A DNA stretch of 53,802 bases. Source: Clostridia bacterium (GTDB taxonomy: Bacteria > Bacillota > Clostridia > UMGS1810). Shown in pieces: positions 36,108 to 43,427 of this stretch (positions within the stretch are counted from its first letter, which is position 1; every line of letters begins with the position of its first letter). The DNA is taken from positions 1 to 53,802 of the forward strand of contig JAFSCF010000010.1 in the NCBI GenBank assembly GCA_017436905.1, written 5' to 3'. The translations under genes were made by a program, and so were the position numbers. Below the pieces are notes generated by a model that saw nothing but the letters and a program-made list of their open reading frames with translations, was not told the DNA's origin and made no database searches.

Positions 36108-36839
36108 TTAGTGGAAGTAATAAAATATTATTCCAATTATTGCAACGATTACTGTAACAATTTTTATGATAACCTCGGTTTTCGATACACCATCAGATTC
36201 TTCTTCGTCTTCTTCGTCAAAATCGGAATCATCGTCCTCTGTTATTCCTGCACGTTGACGATATTCATCTCCATCATCAAATCCATTTTCTTCCGCAACT
36301 TCTATCATTGCTTCTGCTTTTTTCAAATTGCCAAATTTTGCAATAACTAATGCATAGTTGGCATATATCGTCCAATAAACATCGTCATTTTTATCTATCA
36401 ATGACAAAGCTTTTTCTATCATCTGAGCAGCATTATGCCAGTCTTGATTATCATAATAAATAATTCCTATATTATTATATGCTATACCATATTCAGGATC
36501 TATCTCTAATGCTTTTTTGTAAAAATCCAATGCCTTATCGCCCTCACCGAGGTTATCATAGCCGCGCCCAAGTTTTAGCAATGTAGTTGGATTGTTTTCG
36601 TCTAATTCCAAAGCCAATTTCAAAACTTCAAGTCCTTTATTATATTCTTCATCTTTATAATGTTTTTGCGCCAATTTATAATAACTAAGTATTTCGGAGT
36701 CTACAATTTCTTTCTTTTCTGCAGAACCGTCAGAAGCAGGTGTATATCTACTGCCACAAAATTCACATTCATAAGAACCATTCGTTTTCTTTTTTAAACT
36801 TCCTCCGCAACACTCACACACCTTTTTTTCGAGTTCCAT
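36108..36839 (-). CDS. Zinc-ribbon TPR membrane protein
   Basis: 243 residues. The N-terminus is a zinc ribbon (C8, C11, C25, C28 in CECCGGSLKKKTNGSYECEFC). Residues about 50-190 hold three to four tetratricopeptide repeats (YYKLAQKHYKDEEYNKGLEVL, ALDFYKKALEIDPEYGIAYNNIG, NAAQMIEKALSL). An acidic stretch of D and E (about 200-216) precedes one C-terminal transmembrane helix, so it is a tail-anchored cytoplasmic scaffold. Function is unknown. It is the last gene of the SPFH cassette, and shares with the SPFH protein the zinc ribbon theme. Confidence 0.75.
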   Translation of the reverse strand: MELEKKVCECCGGSLKKKTNGSYECEFCGSRYTPASDGSAEKKEIVDSEILSYYKLAQKHYKDEEYNKGLEVLKLALELDENNPTTLLKLGRGYDNLGEGDKALDFYKKALEIDPEYGIAYNNIGIIYYDNQDWHNAAQMIEKALSLIDKNDDVYWTIYANYALVIAKFGNLKKAEAMIEVAEENGFDDGDEYRQRAGITEDDDSDFDEEDEEESDGVSKTEVIIKIVTVIVAIIGIIFYYFH

Positions 36840-36886
36840 TTAACATTCACCTTCCAAATATATTATATAAATAGTGCTTTTGAAAA

Positions 36887-37306
36887 TTATTTCCAGTACG
36901 TCTCTTTTTCTATTCCAACCGCTTTATGCTTTTCTTCTGCCTGCTTGTCCAGTTTATCTATATATTTTCCGCCGGATGTAGTTACTATTTCTCTGATAAC
37001 AAAAGCAGATAATAGACCAAAATGGATTACAAAAGTCAGCAATGTGGCAATAGGGATAAGACAGGCTATTATTGAAATAATGATATTTATAACCGCATAT
37101 GTAACCGAAGTATTGATGTTAGCCAAATAAGTAATCTCATTTTCTGATTTTGAGAAGAATAATGTTAAAGACACCAAACCAATAGCAATCAAAGCAAAAA
37201 TATATGATACTATAAATGTTCCTGTTATGGGCACTACTAAAAACAGCATAGTTATAGCAATTGCAGTAATAACAGCAGTTAGTATAACAGTTTTCGTAAA
37301 CTGCAT
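36887..37306 (-). CDS. Four-helix membrane protein of the SPFH cassette
   Basis: 139 residues with four predicted transmembrane helices (about 6-28, 32-52, 66-88, 92-110) and a charged C-terminal tail (YIDKLDKQAEEKHKAVGIEKE). I do not recognise a family. ATG at 37306 is chosen: GGAGG lies within the last codons of the SPFH gene, whose stop is only 2 nt away, so translation is coupled. A membrane partner for the SPFH protein is the simplest inference. Confidence 0.7.
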   Translation of the reverse strand: MQFTKTVILTAVITAIAITMLFLVVPITGTFIVSYIFALIAIGLVSLTLFFSKSENEITYLANINTSVTYAVINIIISIIACLIPIATLLTFVIHFGLLSAFVIREIVTTSGGKYIDKLDKQAEEKHKAVGIEKETYWK

Positions 37307-37308
37307 TT

Positions 37309-38541
37309 TTATTCCTCCATTTTGTGTCCGCACTCAAGACAGAACTTTGCGCCGTTTGGAACTTCTTTTCCACAGTTCGGACAATTATTTTTTAGTTTCC
37401 CACCGCACTCCATACAAAAATTACCTTTAGGCGTTTTTTTGTTACAAATAGGGCATATCATTTCGTTATCAGCAAGAATTTCTATCTTTGCACCACATTT
37501 AAGGCAGAATTTTGCGTTTGATGGTACAACTTCACCACATTTATGGCAAGTAATTTGAATATTACTATTACCAATATTGCTCATACTTTCGCTGACCATA
37601 CCGCTGACAGCGCCGCCTACTCCTGCCATCATCCCAAGACCAATGCCCAAATTTGACATTTCTCCAACGCCTTCGTTTCCGGCTGCCGTTTCAGCGACGT
37701 CATAGCCACGTTCCTGCTGATATGTATATCCCTCTATCTGGCGTTTTGCCGCCATTCCTTCTGACTCAAGAATAATTCTTTGCTTTTCGGTTTCTTGTGC
37801 TATCAAATCAAGTTTTTGCTGCAATTTTGCTTCTGCAATATCTGCATATTGCCTAAAATGCAAATCCTTAAATCTTTTATATGTGCTATCATCTTCAGGT
37901 TTTGCAATAGTTATAACAAAGAAGTGAATAAGAGAAACTCCATATTCTGAGAAATCGTTCATTAATAACTGGTGTAAGTCATTAGATATTTCTGTTAACT
38001 TTTCGTCAATTTGAAAAATATTTATTGCTTTTTCTCTTATGTAAGTTGACAAATAAGTTTTAAACCTAAGCATCAGAAAAGCACGGAACTTTTGAATTAA
38101 ACCCGCCTGAGTAAGTTTGCCTTCTGTACCAACAACCTTTATAAGTAACCTTTTTGCATCTGCCACTCTTAAAGTCATTTCACCGCTTGCGCCGATTTTA
38201 AGAGGGAAGTTATATGTGGGCTCCATATACTCAATCTTACTATCCGTACCCCACTTGATTGCCATTTGTTCAGTTTTGTTTATAAAGTAAACCTCGCAAT
38301 GAAAAGGCGTATCTCCACCAAATACTTTATTGAAAAACTTACTGATTAACGGAATATTTTGTGTTTCAAGAGTATGTCTTCCTGCCTGAAACACATCTAA
38401 AATCTGACCATTCATATAAAAAACTGCTTCTTGCGATTCATGTACTATTAACTGCGTCTGTGTATTAAAATCTTCACAAGGGTGTTTCCATATAAATGTT
38501 GTATTATCCCCTTCGTATTTTATTACTTTCGCTATATTCAT
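37309..38541 (-). CDS. SPFH-domain protein with three C-terminal zinc ribbons
   Basis: 410 residues. Residues about 1-300 match the YdjI/virion-core type SPFH (band 7) family (FIWKHPCEDFNTQTQLIVHESQEA, VFQAGRHTLETQNIPLIS, IREKAINIFQIDEKLTEIS). A glycine-rich helical segment (GNEGVGEMSNLGIGLGMMAGVGGAVSGM) follows, then three CxxC...CxxC ribbons: CHKCG/CLKCG, CPICN/CMECG, CPNCG/CLECG. In Bacillus, YdjI works with PspA-type and YdjGH proteins in membrane stress; PspA is not present here. ATG follows AGGAG by 7 nt. Confidence 0.85.
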   Translation of the reverse strand: MNIAKVIKYEGDNTTFIWKHPCEDFNTQTQLIVHESQEAVFYMNGQILDVFQAGRHTLETQNIPLISKFFNKVFGGDTPFHCEVYFINKTEQMAIKWGTDSKIEYMEPTYNFPLKIGASGEMTLRVADAKRLLIKVVGTEGKLTQAGLIQKFRAFLMLRFKTYLSTYIREKAINIFQIDEKLTEISNDLHQLLMNDFSEYGVSLIHFFVITIAKPEDDSTYKRFKDLHFRQYADIAEAKLQQKLDLIAQETEKQRIILESEGMAAKRQIEGYTYQQERGYDVAETAAGNEGVGEMSNLGIGLGMMAGVGGAVSGMVSESMSNIGNSNIQITCHKCGEVVPSNAKFCLKCGAKIEILADNEMICPICNKKTPKGNFCMECGGKLKNNCPNCGKEVPNGAKFCLECGHKMEE

Positions 38542-38580
38542 CTTAAAACTCCTAACTGATATTTATCGTACAACAAATGG

Positions 38581-38706
38581 CTATTTTCTTCCTAAGCGCT
38601 CATTACAAATTTGTATTATTTCATTAGGAAATAATTCTTTATACTTATCCTGTGTAACTACATATTCAATTGTCAAATCATCTATGATATTTTTTTGATT
38701 ATCCAT
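38581..38706 (-). CDS. Small 41-residue protein at head of SPFH operon
   Basis: The minus strand has AGAGGTG 6 nt before ATG and an uninterrupted 41-codon frame to TAG, ending ...YKELFPNEIIQICNERLGRK. It is acidic at the start and has no membrane segment. It lies between a strong promoter (38758-38786) and the SPFH gene, 39 nt upstream of the latter, so it is the first gene of the cassette. No family recognised. Confidence 0.6.
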   Translation of the reverse strand: MDNQKNIIDDLTIEYVVTQDKYKELFPNEIIQICNERLGRK

Positions 38707-38757
38707 AAATATCACCTCTTTCCGAAGATTATACATTAATTTGCATATTTCGAATTA

Positions 38758-38786
38758 ATTTTATCACAATCTCCAAAAACTGTCAA
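38758..38786 (-). promoter_or_regulatory. Promoter of the SPFH cassette
   Basis: On the minus strand TTGACA (38781-38786), a 17-bp spacer and TAAAAT (38758-38763), 52 bp before the small gene. Confidence 0.8.
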
Positions 38787-38796
38787 CTAAATATAT

Positions 38797-38810
38797 CACT
38801 AATGATAGTG
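38797..38810. promoter_or_regulatory. Operator candidate between SPFH operon and XRE gene
   Basis: CACTA-ATGA-TAGTG is a 14-bp dyad 10 bp upstream of the -35 of the SPFH promoter and 48 bp before the XRE start. It is placed to let the XRE protein regulate both sides. Confidence 0.45.
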
Positions 38811-38858
38811 CAATATCATTTTTGGTAAATTAATATTATTAGTATGAGGTGATATTTA

Positions 38859-39185
38859 ATGGAAAAAACAATGCATGGGTTTTCTGACAGATTAAAAAAT
38901 CTCCGTGAGCAAATGAATCTTACACAATCTGACCTTGCAAAAAGATTATCACTAACACGTTCCAGTGTAAATGCATGGGAAATGGGACTTTCTGCACCAT
39001 CTACTCCGTTTATAGTTGAATTATCAAAAGTTTTTCATGTTACTACCGATTATCTCTTAGGACTTGATGATAGAACCACTATTCGTACAGATGGATTATC
39101 AAGCGACGAAGTATCAGTTATAATTAATACCATAGAATGCTTTCGACGTATACGCTGTGAGCAAAATACCCCCAAAGACGAATAG
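38859..39185 (+). CDS. XRE-family transcriptional regulator
   Basis: 108 residues. Residues about 7-65 are a Cro/C1 helix-turn-helix (DRLKNLREQMNLTQSDLAKRLSLTRSSVNAWEMGLSAPSTPFIVELSKVF). The C-terminal about 40 residues are helical and charged, with no known ligand domain. ATG follows GAGGTG by 7 nt; an in-frame ATG at codon 5 is less well placed. It is divergent from the SPFH cassette and is its likely local regulator. Confidence 0.85.
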   Translation: MEKTMHGFSDRLKNLREQMNLTQSDLAKRLSLTRSSVNAWEMGLSAPSTPFIVELSKVFHVTTDYLLGLDDRTTIRTDGLSSDEVSVIINTIECFRRIRCEQNTPKDE

Positions 39186-39250
39186 ATGGATTTAGAAAAA
39201 ATTCACCTATTTTCAACATAGTTATAAGGGAAATTATAAGGAAACATTAA

Positions 39251-39290
39251 AAAATAGGGACTTACAAAATTTATTGTAAGTCCCTATTTT
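39251..39290. terminator. Bidirectional terminator
   Basis: A perfect 17-bp stem built on AAAATAGGGACTTACAA with a 6-nt loop follows the XRE gene and also faces the minus-strand tRNA cluster. Confidence 0.82.
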
Positions 39291-39297
39291 ACTAGGA

Positions 39298-39335
39298 TTG
39301 CGGGAGCCGGATTTGAACCAACGACCTTTCGGGTT
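39298..39335 (-). pseudogene. Duplicated 3' half of tRNA-fMet
   Basis: The minus strand ends in GGTTCAAATCCGGCTCCCGC and AA, identical to the intact tRNA-fMet 3' half at 39542 except for one extra base near the variable loop. The anticodon region is altered (loop CACCGCAA instead of CTCATAA) and no matching 5' acceptor strand follows, so it is not a functional tRNA. It lies 206 bp downstream of the intact gene in the same direction, the arrangement left by integration at a tRNA 3' end. Confidence 0.75.
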
Positions 39336-39503
39336 GCGGTGCCCGTTCGCCTCTTTTTCGCAGGCTAACCTGCGGAGGCTCTCGACCGCTGCCCCTTTCT
39401 CCCCTCGCTTCTTCTGCCACCGGCAGCGCTCGGTGAGAAAGCAAGTTATTCGCCCGTCGGGCTCATAACCCTCAGTATTGAGCAAACACATCTCTCTTAC
39501 AAA
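39336..39503. other. GC-rich insert between tRNA-fMet and its 3' duplicate
   Basis: About 170 bp, visibly richer in GC than the surrounding DNA, with nested inverted repeats (GCAGGCTAACCTGC inside GCCTC/GAGGC arms; ACCG and CGGT pairs). It contains at 39455-39471 an inverted copy of the tRNA-fMet anticodon arm (17 nt perfect against 39574-39590). An open frame crosses it but is made of tRNA sequence at both ends. I judge it a remnant of an integrated element or a small dispersed repeat. Confidence 0.5.
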
Positions 39504-39540
39504 CAAAAAATCTGCATACCCTCGGTACACAGATTTTTTC
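39504..39540 (-). terminator. Terminator after tRNA-fMet
   Basis: AATCTG and CAGATT arms with further imperfect pairing around GAGG, followed on the minus strand by seven T, just 2 nt beyond the tRNA-fMet 3' end. Confidence 0.75.
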
Positions 39541-39541
39541 A

Positions 39542-39615
<74 letters not shown>

Positions 39616-39661
39616 ATATATCAATTTTTATTTGCAAGCGGATTCACAAAAAACAAGCAAA

Positions 39662-39747
39662 TGCCGGAGACCGGAATCGAACCGGTACGAAGGGTTAGCT
39701 TCGCAGGATTTTAAGTCCTGTGCGTCTGCCAGTTCCGCCACTCCGGC
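39662..39747 (-). tRNA. tRNA-Leu(TAA)
   Basis: 86 nt with a long variable arm, as in type II tRNAs. Acceptor stem GCCGGAG/CTCCGGC, anticodon loop CTTAAAAT region giving TAA (codons UUA/UUG), T arm GGTTCGATTCC. A strong promoter lies 12 bp upstream. Confidence 0.94.
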
Positions 39748-39758
39748 TTGCACACTCT

Positions 39759-39787
39759 ATAATAACATATATAAACCGAGTTGTCAA
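39759..39787 (-). promoter_or_regulatory. Promoter of the tRNA-Leu/tRNA-fMet unit
   Basis: On the minus strand TTGACA (39782-39787), a 17-bp spacer and TATTAT (39759-39764). Confidence 0.78.
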
Positions 39788-39850
39788 CGATTTTTTTAAA
39801 TATTTTTCCTACGAATATACATATTATTACCGTGTATACAGATTTTATAC

Positions 39851-40324
39851 CTAAATTACAGGCATTGCTCCGCGTTTTCCACGACGTCTGTTGTCAGCGC
39901 CGTTCTTTTTCTTTAAATCGCCGAGTTTTTCGTCGCTGGCAAGTTTAAATTTATTGAGTTTATCTTCAAATGACATATCAGCATCTGATACGGGAGCCTC
40001 CCATGTGGCATCGCCGGGTCTGCCTGGTGACTGATACTTAGGCCTTGGAGTATGCGCCTTTTTTTCTTTAAATTCTTTTTTTGCGGGCGCAGGAGCCTCT
40101 GTCTGTTTAATAGAAAGCGAAATTTTACCGTTTTCTACAGATATAATTTTAACTTTAACCTCATCGCCAACGCTGTAAATATCATTAATATTTGCAACAT
40201 ACTGCGATGCAATCTCAGAAATATGGACAAGACCGACCTTTCCCGGCGCAAATTCAACAAACGCACCAAAATTAGAAATACCCGTAATCTTACCCTCTAC
40301 AATGTCGCCAACATTCCAATCCAT
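39851..40324 (-). CDS. yabR: S1 RNA-binding domain protein (YabR-like)
   Basis: 157 residues. Residues 3-72 are an S1 domain (VGDIVEGKITGISNFGAFVEFAPGKVGLVHISEIA, then SVGDEVKVKIISV and ISLSIKQ). The remainder is a basic, Pro/Lys-rich linker and a helix with a terminal NRRRGKRG. It binds RNA; its exact role is not known. It ends the yabP-yabQ-divIC-yabR order found in Bacillus and Clostridia. The Shine-Dalgarno GGGGGG is about 12 nt from the ATG, rather distant. Confidence 0.88.
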   Translation of the reverse strand: MDWNVGDIVEGKITGISNFGAFVEFAPGKVGLVHISEIASQYVANINDIYSVGDEVKVKIISVENGKISLSIKQTEAPAPAKKEFKEKKAHTPRPKYQSPGRPGDATWEAPVSDADMSFEDKLNKFKLASDEKLGDLKKKNGADNRRRGKRGAMPVI

Positions 40325-40360
40325 AAAGAAACTGTTCCCCCCAAGGAATATTTAAGTGAT

Positions 40361-40657
40361 TTAATTAGACTCTGTGTTATTTGAATCTATATAAATCTTT
40401 TCGTTAGCACGGACCAGTCCCAAGGTATCTCTGGCGATTTTTTCAACGTATTCTTTAGAAGAATACACGTTCTGCCGAGTGGAAAGTTCATCATTGATTT
40501 CCTGCTGTTCGGCAATTTTGCCCTCTAACTCTTTTATCTGTCCGTTATAATAATTAAGACGGCTGAACTGATTTACAAACATAACCGCAACAAAACAAAT
40601 CGCAACTAATGAAATTATCTTTTTAAAAGAAACTTTACGCACAGTGCGTTTTTTCAT
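40361..40657 (-). CDS. divIC: Septum formation initiator DivIC/FtsB
   Basis: 98 residues: a basic cytoplasmic tail (MKKRTVRKVSFKK), one transmembrane helix (about 14-33), then an extracytoplasmic coiled coil (YYNGQIKELEGKIAEQQEINDEL) and the conserved YVEKIARDTLGLVRANEKIY. It joins FtsL and DivIB in the divisome. ATG follows GGGGAG. The position between yabQ and yabR supports the name. Confidence 0.9.
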   Translation of the reverse strand: MKKRTVRKVSFKKIISLVAICFVAVMFVNQFSRLNYYNGQIKELEGKIAEQQEINDELSTRQNVYSSKEYVEKIARDTLGLVRANEKIYIDSNNTESN

Positions 40658-40726
40658 TACGTATCACTCCCCGCAATTAATTATTCACCGCATATAATTA
40701 TACAATAAATTTTGCAACTTGTAAAG

Positions 40727-41215
40727 TTAAATTTTTTTAAAAATCCTGAGAAATCTTAAAAAATTGCACTTTTGCTTATGAAAAATGCGTCTATTTTTCT
40801 TTGATATCCATTTACCAAATGATTTTATGGGCGGTGCAGTAATCTTAAAAATCATCCTGAACGGAAATAAAACAACAGTAAATATAAACAAAAGCACTTT
40901 TTTAAAAGCGGTTATAATTGCTGACGACACTGCTACTACCACACGGCTTAAGAGCACCATATACAATGCTATTCCTGCTCCGAATCCTGCAAATTCGTAC
41001 CAACGCACTTTTGCACTGTTTGTTATAAAAAGTGTTATATACACTACCGCCAGCATGACCGCCCACATTAAAATATCTTGCAGCCACACAAGCGATGATG
41101 CACCTTTGAAATTTTTGCGGAATATGCGGAAAAGGTCAAAAACAACGCCTAAAACCAATCCGCCTATAAAAGTGCCGAGCAGCACATAAAGTTCGTGTCG
41201 GCTGGATAAAAACAT
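40727..41215 (-). CDS. yabQ: Spore cortex biosynthesis protein YabQ
   Basis: 162 residues with four or so transmembrane helices; the N-terminus LYVLLGTFIGGLVLGVVFDLFRIFRK is characteristic of YabQ. A basic C-terminal tail (WISKKNRRIFHKQK) follows. In Bacillus it is a forespore-surrounding membrane protein required for cortex formation. It starts 9 nt after yabP with TAGGAG before the ATG. Together with yabP it marks the organism as spore-forming by descent. Confidence 0.9.
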   Translation of the reverse strand: MFLSSRHELYVLLGTFIGGLVLGVVFDLFRIFRKNFKGASSLVWLQDILMWAVMLAVVYITLFITNSAKVRWYEFAGFGAGIALYMVLLSRVVVAVSSAIITAFKKVLLFIFTVVLFPFRMIFKITAPPIKSFGKWISKKNRRIFHKQKCNFLRFLRIFKKI

Positions 41216-41224
41216 ACATATCTC

Positions 41225-41521
41225 CTATCTGAACATTCTACTTAAGATGCCTGCACCCTTGCTTTTTTTGGTTTCAACATAGTCTATGCCATCTATCTCG
41301 CCCTCCAGGGAAACCTCACCGATTTCAACGCTGAGTTTATTGATATGAAGTCCTGAGCCTTTTATTAAAAGTCCACCCATATCGGTATGCAGAATAATTT
41401 CGTCCTCGTTAAAACTTTCTACATCGCTCACGCCCGAAACACTTAGTTTACGGCGGTTTTCCATAATAAGATTGTGCGGTGTTTCTGTTTTTACAGTTCT
41501 GATAAGTTTTTTCTCTTCCAT
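41225..41521 (-). CDS. yabP: Sporulation protein YabP
   Basis: 98 residues matching YabP/YqfC: PHNLIMENRRKLSVSGVSDVESFNEDEIILHTDMGGLLIKG with GLHINKLSVEIGEVSLEGEID. In Bacillus it is expressed in the mother cell and needed for spore coat/cortex assembly. ATG follows AAAGGAG. It is the first gene of this unit, just after the pncB terminator; a mother-cell sigma promoter could not be confirmed by eye. Confidence 0.9.
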   Translation of the reverse strand: MEEKKLIRTVKTETPHNLIMENRRKLSVSGVSDVESFNEDEIILHTDMGGLLIKGSGLHINKLSVEIGEVSLEGEIDGIDYVETKKSKGAGILSRMFR

Positions 41522-41540
41522 AAATATTCTCCTTTACGTT

Positions 41541-41577
41541 AAAAAATCCTATGTCACAATATATGACACAGGATTTT
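41541..41577 (-). terminator. Terminator after pncB
   Basis: AAAATCCT-TGTCA arms pair around a short AT loop with one mismatch, followed on the minus strand by six T, 11 nt past the pncB stop. Confidence 0.8.
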
Positions 41578-41588
41578 AGTTTATGATA

Positions 41589-43031
41589 TTATTTACTGTT
41601 TTTGCTTAATAAATCGTGCTTTATCTGCCACAGCGCAGGAGAAAGGTCTACATAATATTTATGCGGATTTTCAAACCTCTTAACCTCATCCCAGAGGGTA
41701 TCTATCTGCGCTTTGCAGAATGAACGTATTGCCTCAACAGATGGTGACTCGTAAATGCACTTGCCTTTTTCAAATATAGGCACAAGCAGTTCTTTTACGT
41801 AATAATCTTCCACCGTTTTACGCTTCCAGGTATGCTCGGGATCGAAAATCTCGTACGATGAGCCGTCCGGAGCAGCCTCATCAGCAAGCGCCAAAACATC
41901 GCCGATAGCCTTACCCGTAGCATTTTCGTAAAGTCGGTAAATCTTTTTATTACAAGGTGTGGTTATCTTGGCTGTGTTTTCTGAAATTTTGATTTTAGGG
42001 ATTTCCTCTCCGTCTTTGTATACAGCGGCAAGTTTATACACTCCACCAAAAACGGGCTCGGAACTTGACGTGATAAGTCTTTCGCCAACGCCGAAAACAT
42101 CTATCGGTGCGCCCTGACGGAGCAGGTCACGGATGATATACTCGTCAAGTGAATTAGTTGCAGTAATTTTGCAGTCCTGCATACCGTTTTTATCAAGTTC
42201 AACACGGATTTTTTTAGAAAGATACGTAATATCGCCCGAATCTATACGCACACCTGCGGGACGGTGGCCTTTAGCAATGAGTTCCTCTTTAAACACCTTT
42301 ATAGCATTAGGCAGTCCTGATTTTAAAACGTTGTACGTATCGATTAAAAGTGTGCAGTTATCGGGATATGTGTTGGCATATGCCTTAAATGCTTCGTACT
42401 CACTGTCAAACATCTGCACCCAACTGTGTGCCATAGTGCCCAGCGCAGGAATAGCATAATTTTTATCGGCAATGGTGCAGGCAGTACCTACGCAGCCGCC
42501 GATATATGCGGCACGTGCACCGTTGATTGCGCCCGTTACCCCCTGAGCACGGCGTGAGCCAAACTCCATAACAGGTCTGCCCTCGGCAGAACGCACTATT
42601 CTGTTTGCTTTGGTAGCGATAAGGCTTTGGTGGTTTATAGTGAGAAGTATCATCGTTTCCACAAACTGTGCCTGAATGGCAGGACCTATAACCTTTACTA
42701 TAGGCTCGTTAGGAAATATCGGCACACCCTCTTCTACCGCCCATACGTCACAGCAGAACTCAAAGTTGCGTATATATTCAAGAAAATCCTCAGAAAAAAG
42801 TTTCTTTGAACGGAAATACTCTATATCGCTGTCTTCAAATTTGAGTTCTTTAATATAATCAATAAGTTGTTTAAGTCCGCCCATAATAGCAAAACCACCA
42901 TCGTCGGGGACTTTTCTGAAAAACATATCATAGCATACGATATTTTCCTTAAAACCATGCTCAAAATAGCCGTTTGCCATTGTCATTTCATAAAAGTCCA
43001 TCAGCATGGTAAGGTTTTTTGTTGCGTTCAC
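41589..43031 (-). CDS. pncB: Nicotinate phosphoribosyltransferase
   Basis: Salvages nicotinate with PRPP and ATP to nicotinate mononucleotide. 480 residues. The N-terminal LTMLMDFYEMTMANGYF, the EFGSRRAQG active-site stretch, the catalytic-His segment (GTMAHSWVQMF), DTYNVLKSGLPNA, GVRIDSGDITYLSKK and DVFGVGERLI fit the family. Start is GTG at 43031, 5 nt after the stop of the 91-residue gene, with GGAGGAG overlapping that gene's end, so translation is coupled. It supplies the pathway that nadE completes. Confidence 0.95.
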   Translation of the reverse strand: MNATKNLTMLMDFYEMTMANGYFEHGFKENIVCYDMFFRKVPDDGGFAIMGGLKQLIDYIKELKFEDSDIEYFRSKKLFSEDFLEYIRNFEFCCDVWAVEEGVPIFPNEPIVKVIGPAIQAQFVETMILLTINHQSLIATKANRIVRSAEGRPVMEFGSRRAQGVTGAINGARAAYIGGCVGTACTIADKNYAIPALGTMAHSWVQMFDSEYEAFKAYANTYPDNCTLLIDTYNVLKSGLPNAIKVFKEELIAKGHRPAGVRIDSGDITYLSKKIRVELDKNGMQDCKITATNSLDEYIIRDLLRQGAPIDVFGVGERLITSSSEPVFGGVYKLAAVYKDGEEIPKIKISENTAKITTPCNKKIYRLYENATGKAIGDVLALADEAAPDGSSYEIFDPEHTWKRKTVEDYYVKELLVPIFEKGKCIYESPSVEAIRSFCKAQIDTLWDEVKRFENPHKYYVDLSPALWQIKHDLLSKNSK

Positions 43032-43036
43032 TTATA

Positions 43037-43312
43037 TCACTCCTCCAGAGCGTCTTTAAGCCAGAATTCGGCTATATCCATAGCATTGAACATACCCTCA
43101 CGCTCTGCAGTTTTTAAAATACGCATCCCCTGCATAAGGGCAATCTGAATGTTGCCTGCAACCTCTACACCCTCTACTTTTTCCATATCGAGTGCTGTCA
43201 ACTGAACATAGTAAGGGTCGGCAATATTGCCGTAAATCATAGTGTTGCCCCTGCAAATAAGGGGCTGCCCCTGATATGTTACATAATTATATCCTTCTTT
43301 TTTAGCAGCCAT
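43037..43312 (-). CDS. Small conserved-looking protein coupled to pncB
   Basis: 91 residues, soluble, no signal peptide. The N-terminal half (GYNYVTYQGQPLICRGNTMIYGNIADPYYVQLTAL) looks beta-rich, the C-terminal half (GNIQIALMQGMRILKTAEREGMFNAMDIAEFWLKDALEE) helical. ATG follows AAAGGAG. I do not recognise a family. It begins the transcript and its stop is 5 nt before the pncB GTG, so a role with NAD salvage is possible by position only. Confidence 0.7.
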   Translation of the reverse strand: MAAKKEGYNYVTYQGQPLICRGNTMIYGNIADPYYVQLTALDMEKVEGVEVAGNIQIALMQGMRILKTAEREGMFNAMDIAEFWLKDALEE

Positions 43313-43345
43313 TTTATATATCTCCTTTAATAGTATATATTTATT

Positions 43346-43374
43346 ATTCTAACACAATTAGAAATAGTTGTAAA
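43346..43374 (-). promoter_or_regulatory. Promoter of the 91-residue gene and pncB
   Basis: On the minus strand TTTACA (43369-43374), a 17-bp spacer and TAGAAT (43346-43351). Confidence 0.65.
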
Positions 43375-43387
43375 TACAAAAAATAGA

Positions 43388-43419
43388 AAACAAGAGCAAA
43401 TCTTATCGATTTGCTCTTG
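43388..43419 (-). terminator. Terminator after the amidase gene
   Basis: CAAGAGCAAATC and GATTTGCTCTTG pair around a 5-nt loop 8 nt after the amidase stop, followed by TTTTCTATTTTTT. Confidence 0.82.
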
Positions 43420-43427
43420 CAAATTAT

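Noticed and set aside
37309..38541. Virion or encapsulin protein from the virion-core label of this SPFH family
   Set aside because: The label is historical; sequence pattern is band-7/SPFH with zinc ribbons, and no phage genes are adjacent.
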